This document shows, in pieces, positions 17,633-27,028 of a DNA stretch of 64,000 nt. Origin of the DNA: Dyadobacter frigoris (GTDB taxonomy: Bacteria; Bacteroidota; Bacteroidia; Cytophagales; Spirosomataceae); NCBI RefSeq assembly GCF_005280585.1, contig NZ_SZVO01000005.1, forward strand, positions 268,272 to 332,271. The letters run 5' to 3'. Position numbers and translations under genes: made by a program. The notes under the pieces are model-generated. The model saw only the letters and a program-made list of their open reading frames with translations, searched no databases and had not been told where the DNA came from. The stretch's first letter is position 1. Each line of letters opens with the position of its first letter.

Positions 17633-18868
17633 TTGCAATTTCCTTCTTTTATCGCCAAACGCATCCGGAATAATGAAGCCGGTTCATTTTCAGCAACGGT
17701 TTCACGTATTGGCGTGGCCAGTATTGCTATTGGCGTTGCAGTCGGCATTATATCTTTCGCAGTTTTAATCGGTTTTAAGAAAACCATTCAGGAAAAAGTT
17801 TTCCTTTTTGGAGCCCATATTAACATCACCGCTTTCGCGCAGGGAAATACCTACGAAGAAGGTGCAATGAATATAAAAAATCCCGTTTCTGACGCCTTGA
17901 AAACAATGCCGGAAATAAGTCACTGGCAGGCAGTGGCTCATAAATCCGGAATTTTAAAAACCCCCGACGAAATAAAAGGAGTGGTTTTAAAAGGTGTGGG
18001 AAAAGATTATGACTGGAGTCTTTTCAAAACTTCATTAATCGAAGGAAGATTAATTGGCTCAAAAGATTCATCTTCCATCAAATATGGTTATTCTTCCGAA
18101 ATACTGATCAGCCGGAAAATTGCCTCGCAGCTTAGATTAAAACCAGGCGATGAAGTAATTATGTATTCTTTACAGGATCCGCCAAGACCCAGAAAACTCA
18201 CGGTTACAGGAATTTACGATACGCAAATGGAAGAATTTGATGATCGGCTGGTCATTGGTGATCTTAGACTGGTTCAGCGGCTAAATGGCTGGGGTGCAGA
18301 TTCTATTGGTACTTATGAGATTTATTTAAAGGATTTTAAACAGCTTGATCAGGTTGCTCTTGAACTAAAAAAAATACTCCCTCCTGCCGTATATCTTCAA
18401 AAGGTTACAGATACATTCCGTCAATTATTTGACTGGTTATATTTGCTGGACAAGAACACGGCTGTTTTTCTGACACTGATTTTATTCGTGGCCTGCTTTA
18501 ATATGATCTCTATTTTATTGGTCATGATCATGGAAAGAACGCCTTTAATCGGACTTTTGAAAACACTGGGAAGTCCTAATAAACAAATCAGATTGGTATT
18601 TCTACGCGTTGGATTGTATATGGTTCGACAGGGATTACTGATCGGAAACATTGCCGGGCTGGCTTTTTGCTGGTTGCAACATCAGTTTAAAATCATTCCG
18701 CTAGATCCGGTCAACTACAATATGGATACCGTCCCGATTGTTTTCGACTGGCCCACTTTTCTTTTGATCAATGTAACAACAATCATCGTTTCTGCATTAA
18801 TCCTGATGATTCCAACGCTGATAATCACAAGAATCCAGCCCATAAAAGCGCTTCTCTTCAAGAAATAA
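17633..18868 (+). CDS. LolC/LolE-type ABC transporter permease
   Basis: The protein from TTG 17633 is 411 residues, the usual length for this family, and begins QFPSFIAKRIRNNEAGSFSATVSRIGVASIAIGVAVG as family members do. The frame is open further up (ATG 17561, TTG 17504), but 17504 overlaps a terminator and 17561 precedes a promoter-like box. There is one N-terminal membrane helix, a large periplasmic MacB-like domain, and three C-terminal helices with the FtsX signature around MERTPLIGLLKTLGSPNKQIRLVFL. It would work with an ATPase of the LolD type in lipoprotein release or a related export. No ATPase gene is adjacent. Confidence 0.85.
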   Translation: MQFPSFIAKRIRNNEAGSFSATVSRIGVASIAIGVAVGIISFAVLIGFKKTIQEKVFLFGAHINITAFAQGNTYEEGAMNIKNPVSDALKTMPEISHWQAVAHKSGILKTPDEIKGVVLKGVGKDYDWSLFKTSLIEGRLIGSKDSSSIKYGYSSEILISRKIASQLRLKPGDEVIMYSLQDPPRPRKLTVTGIYDTQMEEFDDRLVIGDLRLVQRLNGWGADSIGTYEIYLKDFKQLDQVALELKKILPPAVYLQKVTDTFRQLFDWLYLLDKNTAVFLTLILFVACFNMISILLVMIMERTPLIGLLKTLGSPNKQIRLVFLRVGLYMVRQGLLIGNIAGLAFCWLQHQFKIIPLDPVNYNMDTVPIVFDWPTFLLINVTTIIVSALILMIPTLIITRIQPIKALLFKK

Positions 18869-18873
18869 AGGTA

Positions 18874-18980
18874 GGTTACACAGAGAACCACGGAGGTAAA
18901 AAGAGGGACACAGAGTTATTTTTGACTAAAATAAAAACTCTGTGTCCCTCTCATTTTCTCCGTGGTTCTCTGTGTAACCT
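18874..18980. repeat. Long hairpin of ACACAGAG/CTCTGTGT units at a convergent junction
   Basis: GGTTACACAGAGAACCACGG (18874-18893) is exactly complementary to the sequence ending at 18980. A further AGAGGGACACAGAGTT arm pairs with AACTCTGTGTCCCTCT around a loop near 18925. Total arm length is about 45 nt. It separates the permease gene from the convergent aminotransferase and should terminate both. Confidence 0.85.
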
Positions 18981-18986
18981 AAAAAA

Positions 18987-20150
18987 TCACCAGACAACCT
19001 TATTCAATAACTCAGCCGCCCTCAAAAGTGTGTCATCGTTTTTGGCGAAGCAGAATCTTAGTACCCGAAAATTAGTTTCTTCACCATAAAATGCAGAAAG
19101 CGGGATCGAGGCAACGCCTCCTTCTTTTGTCAATCTTTCAGCCAAAACCAGATCATGTTCTTCCGACAGATTTTTGTACGATACATTTTGGAAAAAGCTG
19201 CCTTCTGATGGTTTCAGAACAAATCCTATGTCTTTTATCGCTTCATTGAAAATATTTCTTTTACTCTCATAAAAAGCGGAAAGGCTTAGATAATGATCCG
19301 GTTCTTTTAGAAATTCCGCAATGGCAAACTGAAATGGCGTGATCACACTGAACACCATAAACTGGTGTATTTTCCGAAATTCGGTAGTAAATTCCTTAGG
19401 CGCCAGGCAATAGCCAACTTTCCAGCCCGTAACATGAAATGTTTTTCCAAAGGAGCCGCATAAAAACGTTCTGGACGCCAATGAAGGAATTGATGCAGCG
19501 GAAACGTGTCTTAAATCATCAAAAATAATATATTCATAAACCTCATCGCTGATCACAAAAAGGCTGTTTTTCTCGGCTAAGAAATCCAGTTGTTTTAAAT
19601 CTGATTCAGTCCAGACTTTTCCCGTCGGATTGTGTGGTGTGTTGATAATAATCGCTTTGGTCTTTTCTGTCACTTTTGAATTAACAATTTCCCAGTCGAT
19701 ATATTCATATTGCGGATCCAGCGTTACAAAAACAGGTATTCCACCATTCATTTCAATGGCCGGAACGTAACTGTCATAAGCCGGTTCAAAAACAATAACT
19801 TCGTCTCCCGGATTTACAACCGTAGAAATTGCCACATAAAGTGCTTCCGTTGCACCGCTTGTAATTGTAATTTCAGTTTCAGGATGATACTCTGTTTTCG
19901 TAGCAGCAAAAACCTTTTGTGAAATCCCCTCCCTTAGCGCCATCACACCTGCCATCGGTGCATATTGATTTTTTCCCCGACGGATATATTTGTCAACCAG
20001 CTTTTGCAAATCCGGTGAACAATCAAATTCAGGAAAACCCTGCGCCAAATTTATTGCCTTATAGTCCTCGGCAAGTTTGGACATGCGGGTAAAAATGGTA
20101 GTACCGACTTTGGGCAACTTCGACTGAATTGCTGATGTAGCGGAAGGCAT
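18987..20150 (-). CDS. PLP-dependent aminotransferase (methionine/kynurenine aminotransferase group)
   Basis: The ATG at 20150 gives MPSATSAIQSKLPKVGTTIF and 387 residues, as in the family; the longer frame adds an atypical leader. Fold type I features are INLAQGFPEFDCSP near the N-terminus, INTPHNPTGKVW (Asn contact), DEVYEYIIFDD (PLP-binding Asp/Tyr) and CGSFGKTFHVTGWKVGY, with the Schiff-base lysine in SFGKTF. The NLAQGFPEF start is that of YbdL-like methionine and kynurenine aminotransferases. It transfers an amino group to a keto acid in the cytoplasm; exact substrate not fixed. Confidence 0.9.
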   Translation of the reverse strand: MPSATSAIQSKLPKVGTTIFTRMSKLAEDYKAINLAQGFPEFDCSPDLQKLVDKYIRRGKNQYAPMAGVMALREGISQKVFAATKTEYHPETEITITSGATEALYVAISTVVNPGDEVIVFEPAYDSYVPAIEMNGGIPVFVTLDPQYEYIDWEIVNSKVTEKTKAIIINTPHNPTGKVWTESDLKQLDFLAEKNSLFVISDEVYEYIIFDDLRHVSAASIPSLASRTFLCGSFGKTFHVTGWKVGYCLAPKEFTTEFRKIHQFMVFSVITPFQFAIAEFLKEPDHYLSLSAFYESKRNIFNEAIKDIGFVLKPSEGSFFQNVSYKNLSEEHDLVLAERLTKEGGVASIPLSAFYGEETNFRVLRFCFAKNDDTLLRAAELLNKVVW

Positions 20151-20253
20151 AAATGGATGGCAGATTAATTGAAAACAGCACCGGTAACCCGGATGATTCA
20201 AATATAATTGAAACAGCCAGACCGCCGGTGCCGGAGGATATATTTTAATGACT

Positions 20254-20871
20254 TTATTTTTTCTCTTTCCAGTGATAAACGGATTTCAATAATTCTTTAC
20301 GATCAGGTGTTCCGTCAAAATTTTCATCTACAAAAACATAAGATACTTTTCTGTCTTTCCCGATCACGAATAGTGAAGGAGTAAAAACTTCTTCCGAAAT
20401 TCCGGCAATACGATCCCAGATAGGCGAAGTTTCAGAATAAACTCCGTACGATCTTGCTACGTTAAAATCCTTATCGTGAATAATCGTAAAGTCGAGATTC
20501 AGCTTTTTTGAAATCCGCGAGATTTCCTTTGGAGATTCGTTGGTTAAAACCAAAAGTTGTCCTCCAAAAGCTTCAATCTGCGGAGCCAGCTCCTGCAAAG
20601 CTGCCAAATGTTTCGGTGCGTAACTTCCCCAGCATGGACAATAGAAACTCAAAACAAGTGGATTATAAGCAATCAGTTCCATTAGGGATTTGGAATCATC
20701 TGCAACAGAAAATCCCGAGACGGAAGTTACCTGCACGCCGTCTGCTGATTTAAGATAAAAGATTGGAGCAAAATCGCCGGTTTTTAATTCTTCCGTACGC
20801 TCATCCAATTCTCTTTCTTTTAGCTGAATGGTAGAAATATTCCCCAGTTCATCTTCGATTTCGTAATACAT
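20254..20871 (-). CDS. Redoxin (AhpC/TSA-type) family protein
   Basis: The ATG at 20871 (MYYEIEDELGNISTIQ) is preferred over the upstream one at 20910. The 205-residue protein has a thioredoxin fold with the FAPIFYLKSADG start and the active region LSFYCPCWGSYAPKHLAAL. This places a CPC pair where peroxiredoxins carry the peroxidatic cysteine. There is no signal peptide, so it is cytoplasmic. It probably reduces peroxides or acts as a bacterioferritin-comigratory-like thiol protein. The CPCW arrangement is not the usual PxxxTxxC, so enzymatic activity is uncertain. Confidence 0.75.
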   Translation of the reverse strand: MYYEIEDELGNISTIQLKERELDERTEELKTGDFAPIFYLKSADGVQVTSVSGFSVADDSKSLMELIAYNPLVLSFYCPCWGSYAPKHLAALQELAPQIEAFGGQLLVLTNESPKEISRISKKLNLDFTIIHDKDFNVARSYGVYSETSPIWDRIAGISEEVFTPSLFVIGKDRKVSYVFVDENFDGTPDRKELLKSVYHWKEKK

Positions 20872-21067
20872 AATCGTTAGGGTTGTATACCTGTTTGAGT
20901 TTCTAAGCACAAATATATTATTAATCTATTTAATCTACAATATTAATAGACTTTTAATTTGTAAAGTTTTTTTCTAGTAGAAAGAAGAAGCATCTTTGTT
21001 TACTTACTATTATAAGCATTGGCACATGTTTGTAACCAGACATACCCTTTGATTTGACCCGACTATT

Positions 21068-23215
21068 ATGAAACGTAAATTTCTGCTACTCTCATTTTTC
21101 GTTTTTTATCTTTCATTTTCAAGTTATTGCCAGTCCGTAAACTGGCGGGAAATCTATCCGGGTGTCTGGAAGGGTGTTGTAGGTAAACCTGATGTTTATA
21201 ACCTATTAAATGCCGCAGATGTCCAGCCATCATCTGCACTTCAAAAGTTACAAAAGGCCACTTTTCCGCTTAATAATTCGAGTATAGTTGTTGAAGTAAA
21301 AAATGGAAAAACCTATTTACGTTTTCCTTTGGAACGGAATGAACAGCTTTATGGCTTTGGCTTGAATTTCCAGACAGTGCACCAGCGTGGCAGAATTATG
21401 CAGCTTCATGTCGATCATTATGGAAAGTCTGATAACGGTCGAACCCATGCTCCTACCCCTTTTTATATTTCTTCTCTGGGTTATGGCGTTTTTGTAAATT
21501 CTGCAAAATATATTGATGTTTACGCAGGTTCTTCGGTCAGGAAAGACAGCAAAAATCCACCGGAAGTACAGGACCGCAATACGGATGATACATGGAGCGC
21601 GCATCCATATTCAGACGCAGTAGAAATGCTGGTTCCGGCAGAAGGGATTGAAATGTACGTATTTGCAGGTCCAAAACCAGTGAATGTGATCGAGCGGTTT
21701 AATTTGCTTGGCGGCGGCGGTTGTCTGCCTCCAAGATGGGGATTAGGATTTACACAGCGTGTAAATCGTTTATATACCGACGCACAGGTAAAAGCCGAAG
21801 CCAAAGCTTTTTCTGATAAAGGTTTCCCGCTGGATTTTATCGGACTGGAACCGGGTTGGCAAAGTAAATCCTATCCCTGTACGTTTGAATGGGATAAAAC
21901 ACGTTTCCCGGATCCTGAGAAATTTGTAAAAGAAATGGATGAAGTGGGTGTAAAAATCAATTTATGGACCAATCCCTACGTATCACCGGATGCTGAAATT
22001 TATTCAAAAATAAAACCTTTCACAGGTTCGCACACCGTTTGGAATGGTATCGTGCCAGATCTTTCGATGCCGGAAGCCAGAAAAATTTTATTTGATCAGT
22101 TTGAAAAAGAACACGTCAAAATTGGAGTGAGCGGTTATAAAATAGACGAGGTCGATGGTTTCGATTCTTACGTTTGGCCTGATGTCGCTACTTTTCCTTC
22201 CGGGCATACCGCAGAACAAATGCGCCAGACTTACGGATTGCTTGTCCAGAAATATTCTTATGAAATGTTCAGGAAAAATAATCGCCGGACTTACAGTTTG
22301 GTCCGTGGTTCCAACGCGGGCGGTTCTTCCTTTCCTTATGTGATTTACAACGACAATTACAGCCATGAGGATTTTATTACAGCCTTGATTAACAGCGGTT
22401 ATGCCGGTGTGCTGTGGACACCTGAAGTACGTGCATCAAAAACGAGTGAAGAGTGGCTGAGAAGATTTCAGACCGTTTGTTTTTCTCCAATGGCAATGAT
22501 CAACGCATGGGCGAGCAGCACGCAGCCCTGGACTTTCCCGGAAGTAGCAGAGCAGGTAAAAGAAGTGGCGCAGCTTCGAATGCGGATGATGCCTTACTGG
22601 TATTCCACTTTTGCAAAATATCATTATGAAGGAACGCCGCCTTTTCGCGGAATGAGTTTGGAAGAAGGGTTTGGAAGTGATTTGACAAAAGAAAAAACTA
22701 CGGCAAATCTGGAAGAAAATCCATACGAAGAAGCTACTTCAAAAGAAGTAAAAGATCAATATATGGCTGGGGAATATTTGCTGGTGGCACCGATGTTTAC
22801 AGGCCAGACGTCAAGAAAAGTAATCTTGCCAAAAGGAAAATGGTATGATTTCTACAACGGAAATTTTGTTGGCGACGGTCAGGTTATTACCATCACACCG
22901 GGACTTGCCAAAATTCCTGTTTTTGTAAAAGAAGGAGGAATTATTCCTATGATGCCACCTCTGTTACATGCACCAAAAGCTGGCGAAAAAGTAGATCTGG
23001 AAATTCGTGTTTATGGTAAAAAACCTGCCGTTTCAAGATTATATGATGATGACGGTGAAACATTCGCTTACGAAAAAGATCAGTATTCCTGGCGTGATTT
23101 GATAGTAGAAGAAAAAAATGGCGTTTTAAAAGGGCATATTTCAGAGCCAGAAAGTGGAAAACCAAACTCGATCGGAAGGATAAAATGGCACTTTATTACC
23201 AAATCGATCAAATAA
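21068..23215 (+). CDS. GH31 family glycoside hydrolase, exported
   Basis: 715 residues with a signal peptide (KFLLLSFFVFYLSFSSYCQS). The order is an N-terminal beta-sandwich, then the TIM barrel from about residue 215 (LPPRWGLGFTQRVNRLYT) and C-terminal beta domains. The nucleophile region reads GYKIDEVDGFD near residue 360. The acid/base region reads RGSNAGGSSFPYVIYNDNYSH. Both match GH31 in position but not the commonest alpha-glucosidase wording, so the substrate may be an alpha-galactoside, alpha-xyloside or another sugar. It overlaps the convergent Nudix gene by 8 bp. It belongs with the plant-glycan genes in the window. Confidence 0.88.
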   Translation: MKRKFLLLSFFVFYLSFSSYCQSVNWREIYPGVWKGVVGKPDVYNLLNAADVQPSSALQKLQKATFPLNNSSIVVEVKNGKTYLRFPLERNEQLYGFGLNFQTVHQRGRIMQLHVDHYGKSDNGRTHAPTPFYISSLGYGVFVNSAKYIDVYAGSSVRKDSKNPPEVQDRNTDDTWSAHPYSDAVEMLVPAEGIEMYVFAGPKPVNVIERFNLLGGGGCLPPRWGLGFTQRVNRLYTDAQVKAEAKAFSDKGFPLDFIGLEPGWQSKSYPCTFEWDKTRFPDPEKFVKEMDEVGVKINLWTNPYVSPDAEIYSKIKPFTGSHTVWNGIVPDLSMPEARKILFDQFEKEHVKIGVSGYKIDEVDGFDSYVWPDVATFPSGHTAEQMRQTYGLLVQKYSYEMFRKNNRRTYSLVRGSNAGGSSFPYVIYNDNYSHEDFITALINSGYAGVLWTPEVRASKTSEEWLRRFQTVCFSPMAMINAWASSTQPWTFPEVAEQVKEVAQLRMRMMPYWYSTFAKYHYEGTPPFRGMSLEEGFGSDLTKEKTTANLEENPYEEATSKEVKDQYMAGEYLLVAPMFTGQTSRKVILPKGKWYDFYNGNFVGDGQVITITPGLAKIPVFVKEGGIIPMMPPLLHAPKAGEKVDLEIRVYGKKPAVSRLYDDDGETFAYEKDQYSWRDLIVEEKNGVLKGHISEPESGKPNSIGRIKWHFITKSIK

Positions 23216-23699
23216 CATTCAGATTTTTAAAATTTAGCGTGATATGCTGGATCGACGAAGTATTAAGTAGTAAATCTTTGGTAATAAATTCCGGATAAAT
23301 GCTTTCGGGATTTATATTGTCAATTTCTCTCCAATGAAATAGCAGTTCTGTTTCGTCTTCTTTTATGATAAAATCATCCTGATTTTGAAGATCCGTGATT
23401 TCCATCTGATAATAAAATCCAATTTCATGATGTTTGATATCGTTGTATTCAAAGAAGTTTTCAACAATCCAAAGAAGATTACCGACGCTAATTGTTTTGC
23501 CAATTTCTTCCAGCATTTCACGTAAAAGCGTTTCTCTGGAAAATTCAAACATATCAACCCGTCCGCCCGGAAGACTCCAAAAATTATCAGTTAGCGTTTT
23601 GTGCAGAAGTAATTTTCCATCATGAATAGCGACGCCAGCTACCCGGAAGTTAAAAAGTGCGTTTTCAACAGGAAGACAAATCGCCGAAGAACCGTTCAT
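23208..23699 (-). CDS. Nudix hydrolase
   Basis: 163 residues. The Nudix box is complete: GGRVDMFEFSRETLLREMLE followed by EIGK, which has the G-x5-E-x7-REUxEExGU pattern with metal-binding glutamates. It hydrolyses a nucleoside diphosphate linked to another group, with Mg2+, in the cytoplasm. It lies 13 bp downstream of the LacI-type regulator gene on the same strand and may be read from that transcript. Substrate unknown. Confidence 0.88.
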   Translation of the reverse strand: MNGSSAICLPVENALFNFRVAGVAIHDGKLLLHKTLTDNFWSLPGGRVDMFEFSRETLLREMLEEIGKTISVGNLLWIVENFFEYNDIKHHEIGFYYQMEITDLQNQDDFIIKEDETELLFHWREIDNINPESIYPEFITKDLLLNTSSIQHITLNFKNLNVI

Positions 23700-23712
23700 G
23701 AATTATTTTACA

Positions 23713-24753
23713 CTAGGAGACATTTACTATTTTCCCGGCAGTAGATTCCCGGATGATCAGAGAAGTTTTCAATGATCTGCTTTCAAAAATAGTAGGTTTT
23801 TTAGGATGTTCAATCAGTTTGATCAAAAGCTCCGTAGCCTGATTTCCCATATCCATGGCAGGCTGAACGACGGCCGTTAGTGGTGGATTAAGTAATTCGG
23901 CAACACCAATATTTGTAAAACCCACAATAGCGATTTCATCAGGAATCCGGATATGTTTTCGGTGTAAAACAGAAAGACAACCAGTCGTGATCCTGTCGCT
24001 GGCCGTGAAAATTGCATCCGGAACTTCATCCATATCCAGCAATTCCTGCACAGCGGCTTCATTTTCACTTACTACCATACCGCCGTGATGGCAATATTTC
24101 ACATAAGATTCATCAAAAGGAATTCCGTTATCTTCCAATGCTTTTTTATAACCCGCAAGCCGTTCCATCGTGATCGACAAATAGATCGGACTGGTAATAT
24201 GCGCTATTTTTCTTTTTCCTGTTTTGATCAAATGTTCCGTAGCCTGATAACTTCCCCCAAAATTATCAGCAACGATCTTATGTGTTTCTACTTTTTTAGG
24301 AACCCGGTCGAAGAAAACAATTGGAAGTCCTTTATCCAGTAATTCCTCAAAATGGCTTATATCCGTCGTCAAACTTGACAACGAAACCAGTAAACCATCT
24401 ACTTTTCTGGAAACGAGATAATTTGTGTTGGCAACTTCCCGCTCATATGACTCATGACTTTGAAAAATCACAACATGGTAGCCCATATTGTATGCGATGG
24501 ATTCAATGCCATTGATAAGCTGAGAGAAAAAGTTATTGGCAATTTCAGGAAGGATAACACCGATGGATTTGCTTTTACTATCCCGCAAACTTAATGCAAT
24601 TGGATTAGGCCGGTAATTCATTTTCTCGGCATATTCCAAAACGAGTTTTTTGGTTTCAGTATTGATCTCATAACTATTCCGCAACGCACGGGAAACCGTC
24701 GAAGTGGATAAATTTAAGGCCCGGGCAATATCTTTTATGGTAATCGTTTCCAA
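23713..24753 (-). CDS. LacI-family transcriptional regulator, probable regulator of the uronate genes
   Basis: 346 residues. The N-terminal helix-turn-helix (ITIKDIARALNLSTSTVSRA, with the hinge region ending YAEKMNYRPNPIA) is followed by a periplasmic-binding-protein-like sugar-sensor domain (SIGVILPEIANNFFSQLINGI to the C-terminus). It is divergent from kduD. The spacer holds a palindromic CGTTnnCGnnAACG site of the kind LacI proteins bind, and the same site recurs at two more uronate loci. The likely ligand is an intermediate of unsaturated uronate breakdown. Direct binding is inferred from position. Confidence 0.92.
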   Translation of the reverse strand: METITIKDIARALNLSTSTVSRALRNSYEINTETKKLVLEYAEKMNYRPNPIALSLRDSKSKSIGVILPEIANNFFSQLINGIESIAYNMGYHVVIFQSHESYEREVANTNYLVSRKVDGLLVSLSSLTTDISHFEELLDKGLPIVFFDRVPKKVETHKIVADNFGGSYQATEHLIKTGKRKIAHITSPIYLSITMERLAGYKKALEDNGIPFDESYVKYCHHGGMVVSENEAAVQELLDMDEVPDAIFTASDRITTGCLSVLHRKHIRIPDEIAIVGFTNIGVAELLNPPLTAVVQPAMDMGNQATELLIKLIEHPKKPTIFESRSLKTSLIIRESTAGKIVNVS

Positions 24754-24881
24754 AGAATATATTTGTTTATTTCAATTTATTCCTGAATTAACTCTACAAA
24801 TCCTTCCAGTTAGTGAAGATACAAAATTAGACTACAAATCTGCAATGATCCTTTTGTAAACTTCAAATTTGAATCGATGAT

Positions 24882-24900
24882 AACGTTCCCGATAACGATT
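24882..24900. promoter_or_regulatory. LacI-type operator, copy 1 (lacI/kduD spacer)
   Basis: AACGTTCCCGATAACGATT contains the palindrome CGTT-nn-CG-nn-AACG with a central CG, the usual form of LacI-family sites. The same 19 bases plus GCACAA recur at 26987, and the 19 bases recur inverted at 55418. It lies 24 bp upstream of a -33-like TTTG, upstream rather than inside the promoter. Confidence 0.75.
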
Positions 24901-24923
24901 GCACAAAAAAAGGCCAGGCATTG

Positions 24924-24955
24924 TTTGATGTTTCTGATTATTAAATCTAAACTCG
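24924..24955 (+). promoter_or_regulatory. Probable kduD promoter (TTTG, 20 bp, TAAACTCG)
   Basis: TTTG at 24924-24927 and TAAACTCG at 24948-24955 fit the Bacteroidota -33/-7 layout with a 20-bp spacer. The -7 box deviates at two positions. The same two boxes sit at the same distances from the operator at 26987, which argues that they are real. Confidence 0.6.
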
Positions 24956-25031
24956 TTAAAATTCATATTCGTTTTCCGGTACTTTCTTTTTTATTCATTG
25001 AAATACCGCAAAAGTTACAAGACCCATTTAG

Positions 25032-25802
25032 ATGAATAGTACAAATTTATTCGACCTGACCGGAAAAACCGCGCTGGTTACAGGTTGCAACCGGGGAATA
25101 GGCAAGGCAATGGCCGAAGCCCTTGCCGAAGCAGGTGCAGATATCATCGGTGTTTCGTCTTCCCTTCCCGCCACTGAAAGTGAAATTCAAAAGTCAATCA
25201 CAGAAATCGGGCGAAAATTTTATCCTTATCAGGTTGATCTGGGAGATCGTGCGAGCTTATATTCTTTTATCAAAAAAGTAAAAGAAGAACATAAAACGAT
25301 TGATATTCTGGTGAATAATGCCGGCATTATTCTGCGCCAGCCAGCTGCCGAACATTCGGATGAATACTGGGATCAGGTTTTAAACATTAACCTGGACGCT
25401 CCGTTTATTCTTTCGCGTGAATTGGGTAAAGAAATGGTCGCCAGAGGTTATGGTAAAATTATCTTCACAGCTTCTTTATTGACTTTCCAGGGTGGAATTA
25501 ATGTGCCGGGATACACCGCTTCCAAAAGTGCCATCGGCGGTTTGGTAAAAGCACTTGCCAATGAATGGGCTGGAAAAGGTGTCAATGTTAATGCCATTGC
25601 GCCGGGTTATATTAATACGGATAATACGGAAGCGCTGAGAAACGATCCGGTCCGAAGCAAATCCATTCTCGACAGAATCCCTGCCGGAAGATGGGGAATG
25701 CCTGAAGACTTCAAAGGCCCTGTTTTATTCCTGGCTTCGGATGCTTCCAATTATGTCAGCGGAACTACTTTGACTGTTGATGGTGGATGGATGGGGCGCT
25801 AA
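25032..25802 (+). CDS. kduD: 2-dehydro-3-deoxy-D-gluconate 5-dehydrogenase
   Basis: 256-residue SDR enzyme. It has the cofactor motif TGCNRGIG (residues 18-25), NNAG, the catalytic Tyr-Lys in GYTASKSAIGG and the KduD-like ending FLASDASNYVSGTTLTVDGG. It interconverts 2,5-diketo-3-deoxygluconate and 2-keto-3-deoxygluconate in the cytoplasm, after KduI. The identity is supported by kduI 178 bp downstream on the same strand. Regulation by the divergent LacI protein is likely. Confidence 0.93.
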   Translation: MNSTNLFDLTGKTALVTGCNRGIGKAMAEALAEAGADIIGVSSSLPATESEIQKSITEIGRKFYPYQVDLGDRASLYSFIKKVKEEHKTIDILVNNAGIILRQPAAEHSDEYWDQVLNINLDAPFILSRELGKEMVARGYGKIIFTASLLTFQGGINVPGYTASKSAIGGLVKALANEWAGKGVNVNAIAPGYINTDNTEALRNDPVRSKSILDRIPAGRWGMPEDFKGPVLFLASDASNYVSGTTLTVDGGWMGR

Positions 25803-25980
25803 TTTTGAATGAGTGAATGATAGAATGAGTGAATGTTGGCTCGGTCAATGTTGAATGATAGAATGAGTGAATGATAGAATGTTGGCTCATATAAACTTAT
25901 AGATAATAGAATTTACAGAAAGTGCTGTTTTGCAGGAAGCTAATCGGCTAAATGCTAATAGCTAACAATCACCCCCAACT
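25803..25980. repeat. Short direct repeats between kduD and kduI
   Basis: GAATGAGTGAATGATAGAAT-type units recur three to four times in 25807-25890 in a degenerate tandem pattern. No promoter or terminator was recognised, so kduD and kduI may still share a transcript. Confidence 0.5.
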
Positions 25981-26811
25981 ATGGAAATCAGATTTGAGAG
26001 CAGCCGTAAAGAAGTTTCCCAGATGAATACTGAAACTTTACGCGAGAATTTTTTAATTGATACTATTTTTGAAAACGATAAAATCAGCTGGGTTTATTCG
26101 CATTACGACCGCGTGATGATCGGCAGTGCAGTTCCGGCCACGGCTCCCTTGACTTTGGAAACTTTTGATTCTCTGAAAAGCAATTATTTTTTGGAAAGAC
26201 GAGAAATTGGTATCATTAATATAGGCGGCGACGGAAAAGTTATAGCAGACGGAGAAGAAATTGCGATCAATAAAATGGGTTGTATTTATGTTGGAAAAGG
26301 AACACAGAAAGTAACATTTTCAAGTGACGATAGCAGCAATCCGGCAGCATTTTATTTATTGTCTTCCCCGGCGCATCATACCTACCCAACCCGCTTGTTT
26401 ACCAAAGAAGATGCTACGCCGATAACCATCGGAAGTATGGAAACTTCCAATCACAGAACGATTTACAAGTATATTCATCTCGACGGAATTCAAAGTTGCC
26501 AGCTTGTCATGGGGCTTACCGTTTTAAAAACCGGAAGTGTTTGGAATACCATGCCTTCACACGTGCACGATAGACGAATGGAAGCTTATTTATATTTCGA
26601 CGTTCCCGCAAGCCAGCGCGTCTTACACTTAATGGGAGAACCTTCGGAAACCCGTCATTTATGGATTTCTGACCGTCAGGCGATTATATCTCCGCCGTGG
26701 TCGATACATTCAGGATGTGGGACTTCAAATTATTCTTTCATCTGGGGAATGGCCGGAGAGAATAAAGATTATACGGATATGGACGCCGTCGCGATCAGCG
26801 ATTTGAAATAA
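25981..26811 (+). CDS. kduI: 5-dehydro-4-deoxy-D-glucuronate isomerase
   Basis: 276 residues, the full length of KduI. The cupin zinc site is visible as MPSHVHDRRMEAYLYFDV (His-x-His-x4-Glu) and the later His in PPWSIHSGCGTSNYSFIWGM. It isomerises 5-keto-4-deoxyuronate, the product of unsaturated galacturonate ring opening, to 2,5-diketo-3-deoxygluconate, which KduD then reduces. It is cytoplasmic. The gene ends at a terminator. Confidence 0.96.
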   Translation: MEIRFESSRKEVSQMNTETLRENFLIDTIFENDKISWVYSHYDRVMIGSAVPATAPLTLETFDSLKSNYFLERREIGIINIGGDGKVIADGEEIAINKMGCIYVGKGTQKVTFSSDDSSNPAAFYLLSSPAHHTYPTRLFTKEDATPITIGSMETSNHRTIYKYIHLDGIQSCQLVMGLTVLKTGSVWNTMPSHVHDRRMEAYLYFDVPASQRVLHLMGEPSETRHLWISDRQAIISPPWSIHSGCGTSNYSFIWGMAGENKDYTDMDAVAISDLK

Positions 26812-26839
26812 TAATACAAAAACTTAAAAGAGTTTGGAA

Positions 26840-26868
26840 AGTCTGATGGCTTTACCAGACTCTTTTTT
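26840..26868 (+). terminator. Rho-independent terminator after kduI
   Basis: AGTCT and AGACT with inner GG/CC pairs form the stem, followed by a run of seven T. It starts about 30 bp after the kduI stop and separates kduDI from the next transcript. Confidence 0.75.
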
Positions 26869-26986
26869 TATTGGTATAATACTAAATGGATCTTATTTGA
26901 TTTAATGTAGTATCCTTTGAAGAATAAAACTTTCGGTTTGTTTACGGTTAGAATTTACATTTTACCAATAAAATTCACCGACTGGC

Positions 26987-27005
26987 AACGTTCCCGATAA
27001 CGATT
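26987..27005. promoter_or_regulatory. LacI-type operator, copy 2 (upstream of the repeat array and kdgF operon)
   Basis: Identical 19-base site to copy 1, and identical for six further bases (GCACAA). It also shares GGC before it with copy 3. Placed 24 bp upstream of a TTTG box as in copy 1. Confidence 0.78.
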
Positions 27006-27028
27006 GCACAACAAAAGACAATTTATTA

